Source: Anaerolineae bacterium (GTDB lineage: Bacteria > Chloroflexota > Anaerolineae > Aggregatilineales > Phototrophicaceae). From it: a stretch of 64,000 bases of DNA. Position 1 is the stretch's first letter; every line of letters begins with the position of its first letter. Made by a program: the position numbers and the translations under genes. Below are positions 36,615 to 46,100 of this stretch, piece after piece. The notes under the pieces are model-generated. The model saw only the letters and a program-made list of their open reading frames with translations. It did no database searches and had not been told where the DNA came from. The DNA is taken from the NCBI GenBank assembly GCA_022820125.1, contig JAJEGA010000090.1:38911-102910 (forward strand). Direction: 5' to 3'.

Positions 36615-37774
36615 CACGCCATCACCTTCCCGTACGGATAATTCTCGCTCCAGCGTCGCTTCGCTTCTTCCAGCCGGTCCCGTTGCACCTCGACGCCGAT
36701 GCCATAGCCGTCGGGGATTGCCAGCGTACTGTCTTCGCCCAGCACAAAAGGCGGCTCGCTGATGTCGGCGGCGAAATAACGATCGGTCGCTGAGATATCC
36801 GAAGGCAGATTGACCGCCGGCAAAGCCGCGAAAGCGACATTAGCCGCCCGTCCGACGCCCGTCTCCAGCATGCCGCCAATCCACAGCGGCAAGTCATGCT
36901 CGACGCAGATGCGATAAATCTCCAGGCACTCGGTAAATCCACCGACCCGCGCCGGCTTGAGATTGAGGATGCCGAGCGCGCCCACCTGCAGCGCGATATT
37001 CAAATCGCTGGCCGACTTAACGCTTTCATCAAGGCAGACGCGCGTCTTCAAACGCCGCTGCAAAATGCCATGCGCATAGATGTCATCATGAGAAAGCGGC
37101 TGCTCGATCATCAGCAGATCATGCTTGTCCAAAGCCGCGAGATGCTCGGCATCTTCAAGTGTATAATCGCTGTTGGCATCGAGCATCAGCAGGGTGTCGG
37201 GAAACTCGGCTCTCACCGCGCGCGCCACTTCGATATCCCAGCCGCGCTTGATCTTGAGCTTGATGCGCCCATAGCCTTGCGCCAGGCGCTGCCGCACGAC
37301 ATTGATGGTCGCCTCCAGCGATGGTTGGATCCCAATGCTGACGCCGACAGTCGCTCGCCCTTGGGAGTCGTGCCCTTCCGGCGCGTACATCGCGAAGCAG
37401 TCGGTCAGGCGCATCGCATTGTGCTTGGCGAAGGCATCCCACACCGCCGCTTCCAGCCCGGCTCGCGCATGATGATTGCCTCTAAAGCGCCGAATCAGCG
37501 CGGGAACCTCGTGTGGATCGCTGATGGTCGCGCCGATCAACGCCGGCGCCATGAACTCCGCCAGAATGTGCAGCGCCGTTTCAGCCGTCTCGCAGCCGTA
37601 ACCGGGCCAGAACTCGATCGAGCACTCGCCCCAGCCGACCACCCCCGCCTCGGTCCTCAACTCCACCAGCAGCGCCACTTTGTCGGTCTCGGCGCCGAAG
37701 CTGGTTTCAAAGGGCGAAAGATAGGGCAAGAGAACGGTATGCAGATCGATGGATTGTATCGTAATCGCTTTCAT
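36614..37774 (-). CDS. N-succinylamino-acid racemase / o-succinylbenzoate synthase-like enzyme
   Basis: A 386-residue enolase-superfamily enzyme of the NSAR/OSBS group. The N-terminus LPYLSPFETSFG, the KxK pair in RIKLKIKRGWD, metal ligands in MLDANSDYT, MIEQPL and CLDES, the second base lysine in LNLKPARVGG and the block GGMLETGVGRAANVA match N-acylamino-acid racemases that I know from Amycolatopsis and Deinococcus. Without menaquinone genes nearby, racemisation or epimerisation of N-acyl amino acids is more likely than menaquinone synthesis (inference). It is coupled to a serine hydrolase and upstream of a peptide-type importer. It is transcribed away from the first M81 gene across a 162-nt gap. 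Confidence 0.88.
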   Translation of the reverse strand: MKAITIQSIDLHTVLLPYLSPFETSFGAETDKVALLVELRTEAGVVGWGECSIEFWPGYGCETAETALHILAEFMAPALIGATISDPHEVPALIRRFRGNHHARAGLEAAVWDAFAKHNAMRLTDCFAMYAPEGHDSQGRATVGVSIGIQPSLEATINVVRQRLAQGYGRIKLKIKRGWDIEVARAVRAEFPDTLLMLDANSDYTLEDAEHLAALDKHDLLMIEQPLSHDDIYAHGILQRRLKTRVCLDESVKSASDLNIALQVGALGILNLKPARVGGFTECLEIYRICVEHDLPLWIGGMLETGVGRAANVAFAALPAVNLPSDISATDRYFAADISEPPFVLGEDSTLAIPDGYGIGVEVQRDRLEEAKRRWSENYPYGKVMA

Positions 37775-37875
37775 GTCGGCATCCTTTGATTGCTTCAGCG
37801 TGATGGACGGTCGGGAGAGAATGAGGCTGATTATAACAACTGGACTTGCTTTCGCAAAAGGCGTTGCAACATTTC

Positions 37876-37904
37876 TTGCGCTTCGGCTGTGAACCGTCTA
37901 TATT
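37876..37904 (+). promoter_or_regulatory. Sigma-70-like promoter before the first M81 gene
   Basis: TTGCGC (37876-37881), a 17-nt spacer and TATATT (37899-37904), 32 nt before ATG 37937 and inside a divergent intergenic region. Confidence 0.5.
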
Positions 37905-37936
37905 CTGGGATACTTGAAGTTCTTGGAGCGGCGCCC

Positions 37937-39421
37937 ATGAGAGTCTTCGCTGGCGGCATCGAAACCGAAACCAACACTTTCTCGCCCATGCCCACTGGCA
38001 TGGCGGATTTCAAAGTGATCCGCGCCGCTGAACTGGACGCGAGCGCCGATCTAGGCGGATTCGGCGGACCCTTCAATATCTTCCGCCGCCGCTGCCAGGA
38101 ACGTGGCTGGGATTATATCTTCAGTTTGTACGCTTCCGCCCAGCCTGCCGGCGCCACCGTCCGCGCCGTTTACGAAAGCCTGCGCGATGAATTGCTCGCC
38201 GCCCTGGAAGCGGCGCTGCCGGTCGATATCGTCTTGCTGCCTTTGCACGGCGCCATGGTGGCGGAGGGCTACGACGACTGCGAAAGCGATATCGTCGCGC
38301 GCGTCCGTGAAATCGTGGGCGCCGATGCCAAGATCGGCGTCGAGCTTGACCTGCACTGCGACCTCACGCAGGAAACCATCGACGCCGCCGACGCCGTCGT
38401 CATCTTCAAAGAATATCCGCACATCGATATCAACGAACGCGCCGAAGAACTCTTCAGCATCATCGCCGATGCCGCCGAAGGAAGGACCAAGCCGACCATG
38501 GCGCTCTACGATTGCCGCATGATTGGCTTGTTCCTGACGCCCTTTGAGCCCATGCGCGGCTTCGTGGACGCCATGATCGCGCGCGAGAAGGAACCAGGTG
38601 TGCTCTCGCTCTCGTTGGCGCACAGCTTCCCCTGGGCCGACGCGCCCAGCTGCGGCGCCTATATGCTGGCGGTCACCGATGACGATCCGGCGCTGGCGGC
38701 GGCGCTCGCGCGCGAATTCGGCGAGAAGTTCTTCGCCACCCGTCATGCCACCGACCCGCCCTCGCTGCCCCTTGATGAAGCGCTGGATAAAGCGCTGGCG
38801 CTGGAATCCGGTTTGGCGGTGGTCGCCGATCAATCGGATAACGCCGGCGGCGGCGCGCCCAGCGATTCCACCTTTGTGCTGCGGGCGCTGCTCGAACGCG
38901 GCGCGCGCGATGCCGCCCTCGGCATGATCTGGGACCCGATCGCCGTCCGCGTCGCCATGTCGGCTGGCGAAGGGGCAGTGCTCGACCTGCGGCTCGGCGG
39001 CAAGATGGGACCAATGTCCGGCGACCCGCTCGATCTGCGCGTGACCGTCAGCGGCATCATCCCCGATATGAAGCAGCTGTGGACGCAGAGCGAAGGTCCC
39101 GTTGCCGTCGACTGCGGCGATTCAGTCGCCTTGAACTGCCAGGGCATAGACATCATCGTCAACAGCCAGCGCGGGCAAGTCTTCAGCCCGGTTGTCTTCT
39201 CCAACTTTGGCATCGATCCGCGGTCGAAGCGCTTGCTCGTCGTCAAATCAACCCAGCATTTCTACGCCGGTTTCGCGCCCATCGCCGACGAGATCATCTA
39301 CATGGCTGGTCCCGGCGCCATCCCGCCCATCTTCACGCAGATCCCCTACCAGCGCGCCGACCTGAACAAATATCCCTGGATCGATGATCCCTTTGCAGAC
39401 TGTGCACCCGATGGACATTGA
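37937..39421 (+). CDS. M81 family metallopeptidase (MlrC-like), copy 1
   Basis: A 494-residue protein of the microcystinase C (MlrC) family, zinc enzymes known for the last steps of linearised microcystin breakdown but widespread in other peptide catabolism. Conserved blocks are GGIETETNTFSPMPT at the N-terminus, LLPLHGAMVAEGYDD, VELDLHCDLTQE (metal-binding D/H) and ADQSDNAGGGAPSDSTF. The ATG at 37937 gives the family N-terminus; the open frame extends 49 codons further without support. A second M81 gene follows 1 kb downstream, separated by a small AT-rich module. The substrate is probably a short or modified peptide. Confidence 0.9.
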   Translation: MRVFAGGIETETNTFSPMPTGMADFKVIRAAELDASADLGGFGGPFNIFRRRCQERGWDYIFSLYASAQPAGATVRAVYESLRDELLAALEAALPVDIVLLPLHGAMVAEGYDDCESDIVARVREIVGADAKIGVELDLHCDLTQETIDAADAVVIFKEYPHIDINERAEELFSIIADAAEGRTKPTMALYDCRMIGLFLTPFEPMRGFVDAMIAREKEPGVLSLSLAHSFPWADAPSCGAYMLAVTDDDPALAAALAREFGEKFFATRHATDPPSLPLDEALDKALALESGLAVVADQSDNAGGGAPSDSTFVLRALLERGARDAALGMIWDPIAVRVAMSAGEGAVLDLRLGGKMGPMSGDPLDLRVTVSGIIPDMKQLWTQSEGPVAVDCGDSVALNCQGIDIIVNSQRGQVFSPVVFSNFGIDPRSKRLLVVKSTQHFYAGFAPIADEIIYMAGPGAIPPIFTQIPYQRADLNKYPWIDDPFADCAPDGH

Positions 39422-39533
39422 TGCGGTCATTGGACATAGATGGTACTTTATATGCTGAAGTAAACTGTAGTTGGGTTAAGACTTGTTGCTGGCTCTGTCG
39501 TTGGCGTCGCAAAGAAGTTATGGGGAGGTCCGC

Positions 39534-39785
39534 ATGTCAACGCCACTTGTGCAAGAGTACGAATACTATCAAACCATTTGCGAAGACCTGGCCAAAGAAC
39601 ATGCCGGCAAGTACGTTGCAATAAAAGGTACGGAAATTCTTGGCTTCTATAGCAACTACATGGCAGCAGCCGAGGCTCTTTATGCCAAGCACGAGCAGGG
39701 CAGCGTGTTCATAAAGGAAATCAAAGCTGGCAAAGACGCGCTTCTGGGTATCATTCACACACCGGGAATCGTGGCGCTTAAATGA
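39534..39785 (+). CDS. Small DUF5678-like protein
   Basis: An 83-residue protein. The core GKYVAIKGTEILGFYSNYMAAAEALYAKH and the later ALLGIIHTPGI resemble DUF5678, a short domain seen beside retropepsin-like proteins in cyanobacteria and other bacteria (recalled association; no search done). GGGGAGG lies 5 nt before ATG 39534. It is followed 61 nt later by a frameshifted retropepsin-like gene. The region is more AT-rich than its neighbours and sits between two M81 genes, so it may be a transferred two-gene module. Confidence 0.7.
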   Translation: MSTPLVQEYEYYQTICEDLAKEHAGKYVAIKGTEILGFYSNYMAAAEALYAKHEQGSVFIKEIKAGKDALLGIIHTPGIVALK

Positions 39786-39846
39786 CTCCTCGTTAGTACA
39801 GCTACACGAGGCGGTATGGTGGAATTGCGACTGCGCTGCTAACTCC

Positions 39847-40246
39847 ATGTGCAGTTTTCCGATCGTGGCGCCCGTCTTCAGGGGGACCGCAACCAACCGC
39901 AGTCCAATATCAGTGCCTTTGGGATACAGGCGCTACGATCACCGCTGTTACCAAGCGCGTAGCAACTGACCTGGCGTTGCCAATAGAGGCGCGTATTTCA
40001 ATCCAACATGCGGGCGGCGCTTCTACTGGCGTGCCTCAGCACTATGTGAATTTGCAATTGCCCAATGGCTTGGTGATCGTTGGCAGAGCCGTGGCGCAAC
40101 TCCCGCTTATCAACTGTGATGTCTGGGTTGGAATGGATACCATATCTCTGGGAGACTTCGCGGTTTCCAATTTTGACGGTAGAACGACATTTACCTTTAG
40201 GATACCATCCGTCGAAGAGCTCGACTTCGTTGCTGAATCGGATTGA
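39847..40246 (+). pseudogene. Retropepsin-like aspartic protease, frameshifted
   Basis: Two frames together encode about 132 residues. Frame 1 from ATG 39847 gives MCSFPIVAPVFRGTATNRS and PISVPL. The frame carrying the active-site motif DTGATITAV (GAT at 39923) runs to the stop at 40246 and includes VNLQLPNG and a WVGMDTISLGDF block typical of retropepsin C-termini. Removing one G from the GGG run at 39921-39923 joins the halves as SVPLDTGATITAV with no other change. The active frame has no ATG, GTG or TTG upstream of DTGA. It is either a recent one-base mutation or an assembly error. The protein is probably a partner of the DUF5678-like gene just upstream. Confidence 0.65.
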
Positions 40247-40409
40247 AAAAAGAGTTCGCGTATAGCTTCCAATGATAAATCGCTCGAAGCTTGAGTGCTT
40301 TTCCTAGAACCGCAATCCCTCATCAAAAAGACAGCGCCCCTGAGCCTTTGAAGGTTTGCGAAGTCAAGCACAAGATTCTCAATGCGATTTGGGGAGATTT
40401 GGAGGGACT

Positions 40410-41813
40410 ATGAAAATCGCCGCCGCCGGCATCGCCATTGAATGCGCCACCTTTTCACCGTTGCCATCGGAACTCGCCGACTTTGATGTGCTGCGCGGCG
40501 ACGCCCTGCGCCCACACTACCCATTCGCCGCTTCGTATCCGGATGTCGACTTCGCGCCGATCATGCAGGCGCATGCGGTGCCCGGCGGGGTGCTGCGCCG
40601 CTCCGTTTACGATGCTCTCAAAGCCGAGATCCTCGCCGGCTTAAGCGCCGCCGAACCTTGGGATGGCGTCTATCTCGATATGCATGGCGCGATGGCGGTC
40701 GATGGCATCGATGACGCCGAAGCGGATTTCATAAGCGCCGTCCGCGAGCTCGTGGGACCCGACGCGCTCATCAGCGCCAGCTACGACTTGCATGGCAATC
40801 TCTCCGGCGCGATTATGGAACAGCTCGATATCATCAGCGCCTATCGCACAGCGCCCCACGAAGACGCGCTTGAGACCCGCGCCCGCGCTTTCGATCTGCT
40901 GAATCAATGCCTACACGCGGGAAAGCGCCCGGTCAAAGCCTTCGTTCCTATCCCGCTGCTGCTCTCCGGCGAACGCACGATGACCATCGTTGAGCCGGGC
41001 AAGAGCGTCTACGCCGAAATCGAGAAAGTCATTGATGGCGAATCGGTGCTGGATGCTTCGTTGCTGGTCGGCTTCACCTGGGCCGATCAAGCGCGCAGCC
41101 AAGCAGCCGCGGTCGCCCTTGGCATGGACGAAGAAGCGACCTGGCGCGCCGCGCGCTGGCTGGCAGCCGCCTATTGGGATGCGCGGCACGATTTCAACTT
41201 CGGCGTCCCGACCGGCAGTACCGACGAGTGCATCAACATGGCGCTGGAATCAGAAGCGTCAACCGTTTTCCTCAGCGACTCGGGCGATAATGTGACCGGC
41301 GGCGGCGCGGGCGATGTGCCCTACGTGTTGGAGCGCTTGTTGGCGCATCGCGTTCCCAAGACGCTTTACGCCAGCCTGGCTGATGCCGCTGCGGTGGATG
41401 CCTGCTTCACTGCTGGAACCGGCGCAAGCCTGAGCCTGTCGCTGGGCGGCAAGCTCGACCCCGTGCACGGAAATCCGCTATCCGTCGACGGTACTGTCAA
41501 AACGCTGCATCAAAACGCGAGCGGGACCCGACAGGTCATACTCAACGTCGATAACGTGGACGTGATACTCAGCGAGCGACGCCTGGCATTCACAACCCTC
41601 GCGCAATTCAGCGAGCTCGGTATCGACCCGCTCGCCTACCGCGTCGTCTGCTTGAAGCTGGGTTATCTCTTCCCCGATTTTCAAGCCATCGCGCCCGAGG
41701 CGATCATGGCGCTAAGCCCCGGCGCCATCAATGCCCTGCCCGAGACCTTGCCCTTCCACAAGATCCAGCGCCCGATGCACCCCTTCGACCGCGAATTTGA
41801 CTGGTCGCCTTGA
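40410..41813 (+). CDS. M81 family metallopeptidase (MlrC-like), copy 2
   Basis: A 467-residue second MlrC-family protein: GIAIECATFSPLPSE at the N-terminus, VYLDMHGAMAVDGIDD, SYDLHGNLSGAIME (metal-binding D/H) and SDSGDNVTGGGAGDVPYVL. It differs clearly from copy 1 (often W-E or T substitutions around the same motifs), so the two are old paralogues and may cleave different peptides. GGAGGG lies 4 nt before ATG 40410. The kbl gene follows after 88 nt. Between them the two M81 proteins could finish breakdown of imported cyclic or linearised peptides (inference). Confidence 0.9.
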   Translation: MKIAAAGIAIECATFSPLPSELADFDVLRGDALRPHYPFAASYPDVDFAPIMQAHAVPGGVLRRSVYDALKAEILAGLSAAEPWDGVYLDMHGAMAVDGIDDAEADFISAVRELVGPDALISASYDLHGNLSGAIMEQLDIISAYRTAPHEDALETRARAFDLLNQCLHAGKRPVKAFVPIPLLLSGERTMTIVEPGKSVYAEIEKVIDGESVLDASLLVGFTWADQARSQAAAVALGMDEEATWRAARWLAAAYWDARHDFNFGVPTGSTDECINMALESEASTVFLSDSGDNVTGGGAGDVPYVLERLLAHRVPKTLYASLADAAAVDACFTAGTGASLSLSLGGKLDPVHGNPLSVDGTVKTLHQNASGTRQVILNVDNVDVILSERRLAFTTLAQFSELGIDPLAYRVVCLKLGYLFPDFQAIAPEAIMALSPGAINALPETLPFHKIQRPMHPFDREFDWSP

Positions 41814-41866
41814 CCTACGCTGCCGCGCGCCATCGTCAGCAACGACGACCGTCGCGGAATTACTCC

Positions 41867-41872
41867 TATAAT
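41867..41872 (+). promoter_or_regulatory. TATAAT -10 box before kbl
   Basis: A perfect TATAAT 29 nt before ATG 41902. No convincing -35 hexamer is visible at the right distance. Confidence 0.35.
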
Positions 41873-41901
41873 GATAGTGAAGGCGCAACGGGATATTGAC
41901 C

Positions 41902-43122
41902 ATGTCCAAAACTACGTATCGCCGTTTGCAATACGAGCTCAAGGCAATCGAACAAGACGGACTGTTCAAGCGAGAACGACTGATTACGTCGCCTCAATCT
42001 GGCGAGATCCGGGTGAGCCGCAACGGACGCGAACAATCAATCGTCAATCTTTGCGCCAACAATTACCTCGGTCTTGCCGACCATCCGGAGATCATCGCCG
42101 CGGCCAAGAAGGCAATGGATGAATATGGCTTCGGTATGGCTTCAGTGCGCTTCATCTGCGGCACGCTCGGCCTGCACCGCAAGCTTGAACGGCGGATCGC
42201 CGAATACCTGGAGATGGACGATGCCATCCTTTTCGCAGCGGCATTTGACGCGAACGGCGGCGTTTTCGAACCCTTGCTGACGGCGGAAGACGCCATCATC
42301 TCCGACTCGCTCAATCACGCGTCGATTATCGATGGCATTCGCCTATGCAAGGCAAAACGTTATCGCTTCGAAAACAACAACATGACGCATTTGGAGGCGC
42401 AATTGGAGCAGGCGGCTGCCGAGTCGCCTCGCACCATCGTCATCGCCACAGACGGCGTGTTCTCGATGGATGGAACCATCGCCAATATCCCCCGGTTGCG
42501 CCACCTGGCCGACAGATTCGATGCGCTGCTCCTGGTCGATGACTGCCATGCCACCGGCGTGCTCGGTCCGCAAGGCAAGGGCACAGCCGCCCATTTTGGA
42601 CTGCAAGCCGACATCATCACCGGCACCCTGGGGAAAAGCCTTGGCGGCGCTGCTGGCGGATTCGTCGCCGCCGCGCAGCCCGTCATTGACATGCTGCGGC
42701 AGCGGTCAAGGCCTTATCTGTTTTCCAATGCGCTGCCGCCGATGCTGGTCGCAGGCGCGATAAAGGCGATAGAGCTCGCCCGAGCTGGCGATGATCAGAG
42801 AGCGAAATTGCGCCAGCATGCGCGGCATTTTCGCCAAGGCATGACCGATGTCGGTTTCCGCCTGCTTGACGGCGAGCATCCGATCATCCCAGTCATGCTT
42901 GATGAGGCGCAAGCGGCGCAAGACCTGGCGAATCGTCTGTTCGAGCTTGGCATCTACGTCACCGGCTTCTTTTATCCAGTCGTGCCAAGGGGCCAAGCTC
43001 GCATTCGAGTACAAATGTCGGCGGCGTTGAAAACCGAGCGCCTGAATCATGCCATTGCCGCGTTTGCGCAGGCTGGGCGCGAATTGGGGATCATCAGCGC
43101 CAAAGCAAGAAAGACACTTTAG
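41902..43122 (+). CDS. kbl: Glycine C-acetyltransferase (2-amino-3-ketobutyrate CoA ligase)
   Basis: A 406-residue alpha-oxoamine synthase. It converts 2-amino-3-oxobutyrate plus CoA to glycine and acetyl-CoA in threonine catabolism, using PLP. Visible: CANNYLGLADHPE, FICGTLGLHRKLE, ATDGVFSMDGTIAN, VDDCHATGVLG and the lysine in GTLGKSLGGAAGGF. The sequence blocks are those of Kbl rather than of BioF or HemA. Threonine dehydrogenase is not adjacent. The ATG at 41902 is preferred over an in-frame TTG 6 nt earlier. It fits with the amino-acid-catabolic theme of the neighbourhood. Confidence 0.9.
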   Translation: MSKTTYRRLQYELKAIEQDGLFKRERLITSPQSGEIRVSRNGREQSIVNLCANNYLGLADHPEIIAAAKKAMDEYGFGMASVRFICGTLGLHRKLERRIAEYLEMDDAILFAAAFDANGGVFEPLLTAEDAIISDSLNHASIIDGIRLCKAKRYRFENNNMTHLEAQLEQAAAESPRTIVIATDGVFSMDGTIANIPRLRHLADRFDALLLVDDCHATGVLGPQGKGTAAHFGLQADIITGTLGKSLGGAAGGFVAAAQPVIDMLRQRSRPYLFSNALPPMLVAGAIKAIELARAGDDQRAKLRQHARHFRQGMTDVGFRLLDGEHPIIPVMLDEAQAAQDLANRLFELGIYVTGFFYPVVPRGQARIRVQMSAALKTERLNHAIAAFAQAGRELGIISAKARKTL

Positions 43123-43142
43123 CGATAAGGAGCAACGCCCGC

Positions 43143-46100
43143 CTACAGTGAATCAACCGCCTCCAAGCCCAACTCGCGTACCCGCGCATTGAAGTCCGAA
43201 ACCGTCTCGCCCAAATCCGTCCGCGCGTAAGCCAACTGCCCGTCGAGCTCGTCGCTCAACTGCGCGAACACATCTCGAGCCTGCTGCGGCGGGGCATAAT
43301 CGGCGCTGTCCACCGAGTCAAACAAGGCGTTGAACTTCTCGTGCAGTCCACTGGCATACAACTGCGACTCGGTGAAACCTACGTTGATCAACTCCGGCAA
43401 GCGCGCCTTGACCGCCGACGCAATCTCATCCGCAGCCGCCTTCAACGCTTCATCATCCGAGCGCGCCGCCCAAGCAGCCACCTGCCGTCGTAGCCGAACC
43501 AGCTTGTTAATCAACTCGTTATTCTGCGACAGTCGATCGCGTATCGCCAGCAGCACCTCGAACTGCCGCTCAAAGTCTTCCATGCTCGTCTCAATACGCG
43601 GATCAGCCCGCACTTCAAAGCGCTGACTCATGCTTTCCCCATCGACGACGAGTTCCGCGACATAATCGCCCGGCACAACCAAGGGGCCATCGGGGCGCCC
43701 CCACCAGCCGTCGACGCCGTCAACCGCTGTTGACCCCGGGCAGCGCATATTCCACTCGAAGCGATTGACGCCAGCAGCGGTAGACAGGGCGCTATGGTCG
43801 TCGCTGCTGAAACTGCGAATCAATTCGCCATCGGCTTTACGGAAATTAAGCGCGATCGCCTCTTGGCTGTCCGCCGCCAGGTGATACCAGAAGACGATGC
43901 CCTCGCGCGGATTGTGGCCCGCATTAAGAAAGATAGGCCGATCCGCCCCCGGGCGATTGGTGAAAGCGGCGACGCTCGTGCCGACGCCGCCGTAATTTAC
44001 GGTATCGGCTGAATAGCGCTCATCCCAGCCGCCAAAGCCGGAATAGACGCGCATCCGCACTTTGGGCGCGGACGCAAACAGCTGGGCATTCCCGTCAGCG
44101 AACTGCCCCTGCGCCTGATGCAAGGGCGACAGGTCGTCTAGAATCCAGAACGAGCGACCGTGCGTGGCGACAACGAGATCACGATTCTTGATGATCAAAT
44201 CGTGTATCGGGCAGACCGGCAAGTTGCCGCGCATCCGCCGCCAATTCGCGCCGTCATCAAAGGAGACATAGATGCCGGTCTCCGTCCCCGCGTAGAGCAA
44301 GCCGCGCCGATTTGGATCTTCGCGAATCACCCGCGTGAACTCATGCGCGGGTATGCCATCTGTGATCGCCGTCCAGGTCTCGCCATAATCGGTCGTCTTG
44401 AAGAGGTAGGGTTTGCAGTCGTCCAGCTTGTAGCGCGTGGCCGCGATATAAGCCGCGCCCACCTGATGCGCCGACGCGTCGATGATGCTGATCAGCGCCC
44501 ATTCCGGCAGATCGGGCGGCGTGATCTCGCGCCAGGTTTCGCCGCCATCGCGCGATATATGCGCCAGCCCGTCATCCGTGCCCGCCCATAGCACACCCGC
44601 TTCATGCGGGCATTCCGCCAGCGCAAAGATATTGCAGTAGACCTCCGCGCCGGTATTATCCCGCGTGATCGGTCCGCCCGAGGGTTTGAGCTTGTCCGGG
44701 TCATTCCGCGTCAGGTCCGGGCTGATCACTTCGAAGCTGGCGCCCAGATTGGTCGAGCGATGCAGATGCTGGCTGCAAACGTAGAGCGTATCCGGATCGT
44801 GCTGGGAGAACATAATCGGAAAGGTCCACTGAAAGCGATATTTCATGCGCTCGGCGCCGGCGCCCCAGCCATAGAGCTCGGGCCAGGCGGTGATGATCCA
44901 CTTCTGCCCGCTGCGATGGTTGTAGAGCGTCATCAAATCGTTATAGGCGCGCTGCCCGATGGGACCGGAGGCCACCACAATATCCGGATCATCCGGCTTG
45001 ATGGCGATATAGCCGCTCTCGCCGCCGCCCGGCGCATACCAATCGCGCTCGTGAATCGCGCCGTCGACCGTCGCGCTGGGCAGGGTAATCGCCGTATTGT
45101 CCTGCTGCGAGCCATAAACGCGGTAGGGAAAGCGGTCGTCAGCGCAGACGTGATAGAGTTGCGCCGTCGGCTGGTTGTATATGGATGACCAGCTCTTGCC
45201 GCCATTGAAGGAAATGCAGGCGCCGCCATCGTTGCCGCGCGCCATGCGTTGGTTATCCGCCGGGTCAATCCAGAGCGCGTGTTCGTCGCCGTGCGGCGTC
45301 GGCATCGTCTCAAAGCTCGCGCCAGCGTCAACTGATTTCCACAGGCTGTAATTCTGGATGTAGACCGTATCCGGGTCTTGCGTGTCGGCGGTGACGTGCA
45401 TGTAATACCAGGGCCGCGTCCGCAGCAGCGATTGCTCGCTCAGGCGGATCCAAGTTTCGCCGTAATCATCGGAGCGGAAGACTGCGCCGTCTTCGGCTTC
45501 GACGCAAGCCCAAACGCGCCCCGCTTGCGCTGGCGAAACAGCCACGCCAATCTTGCCCAGGATGCCCGTTGGCAGCCCAGGATTACGCGTGATGTCCTGC
45601 CAGCTATCGCCGCCATCAAAGCTGCGCCACAAGCCGCTATCGGGACCGCCATTCTCCAGCTTGTGCGGATAACGCTGCGCCTGCCATATGGCAGCGAACA
45701 AAATCCGCGGATTATTGACATCCAGCGCCACATCGTGCGAGCCGGCTCTAGCGCTCTTGTAAAGCACCTTCTCCCAAGCGCCGCCGCCATCACGAGAGCG
45801 GTAGACGCCGCGCTCTTCGTTGGGACCAAAAGCGCGACCGAAAGCCGCCACATAAACATGGTCTGGATTGGACGGATGAATGACGATTTTGCCAATATGC
45901 CGTGACTCGCTCAAGCCGACATGCCGCCAACTCAAGCCGGCGTCGAGCGATTTGTAGACGCCATCGCCATGCGACACATTGCCGCGGATCGTGCTCTCGC
46001 CCGTGCCGGCGTAGATCACGTTGGGGTCGGAGGCGGACACCGCCAGCGCGCCAATCGCCGCTGTATTGAAGAAACCATCGGAGATATTGCGCCAGTATTG

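Noticed and set aside
36614..37774. Menaquinone-synthesis menC
   Set aside because: OSBS and NSAR cannot be told apart by sequence alone. No men genes are near and the context is amino-acid uptake, so racemase is favoured without a gene symbol.
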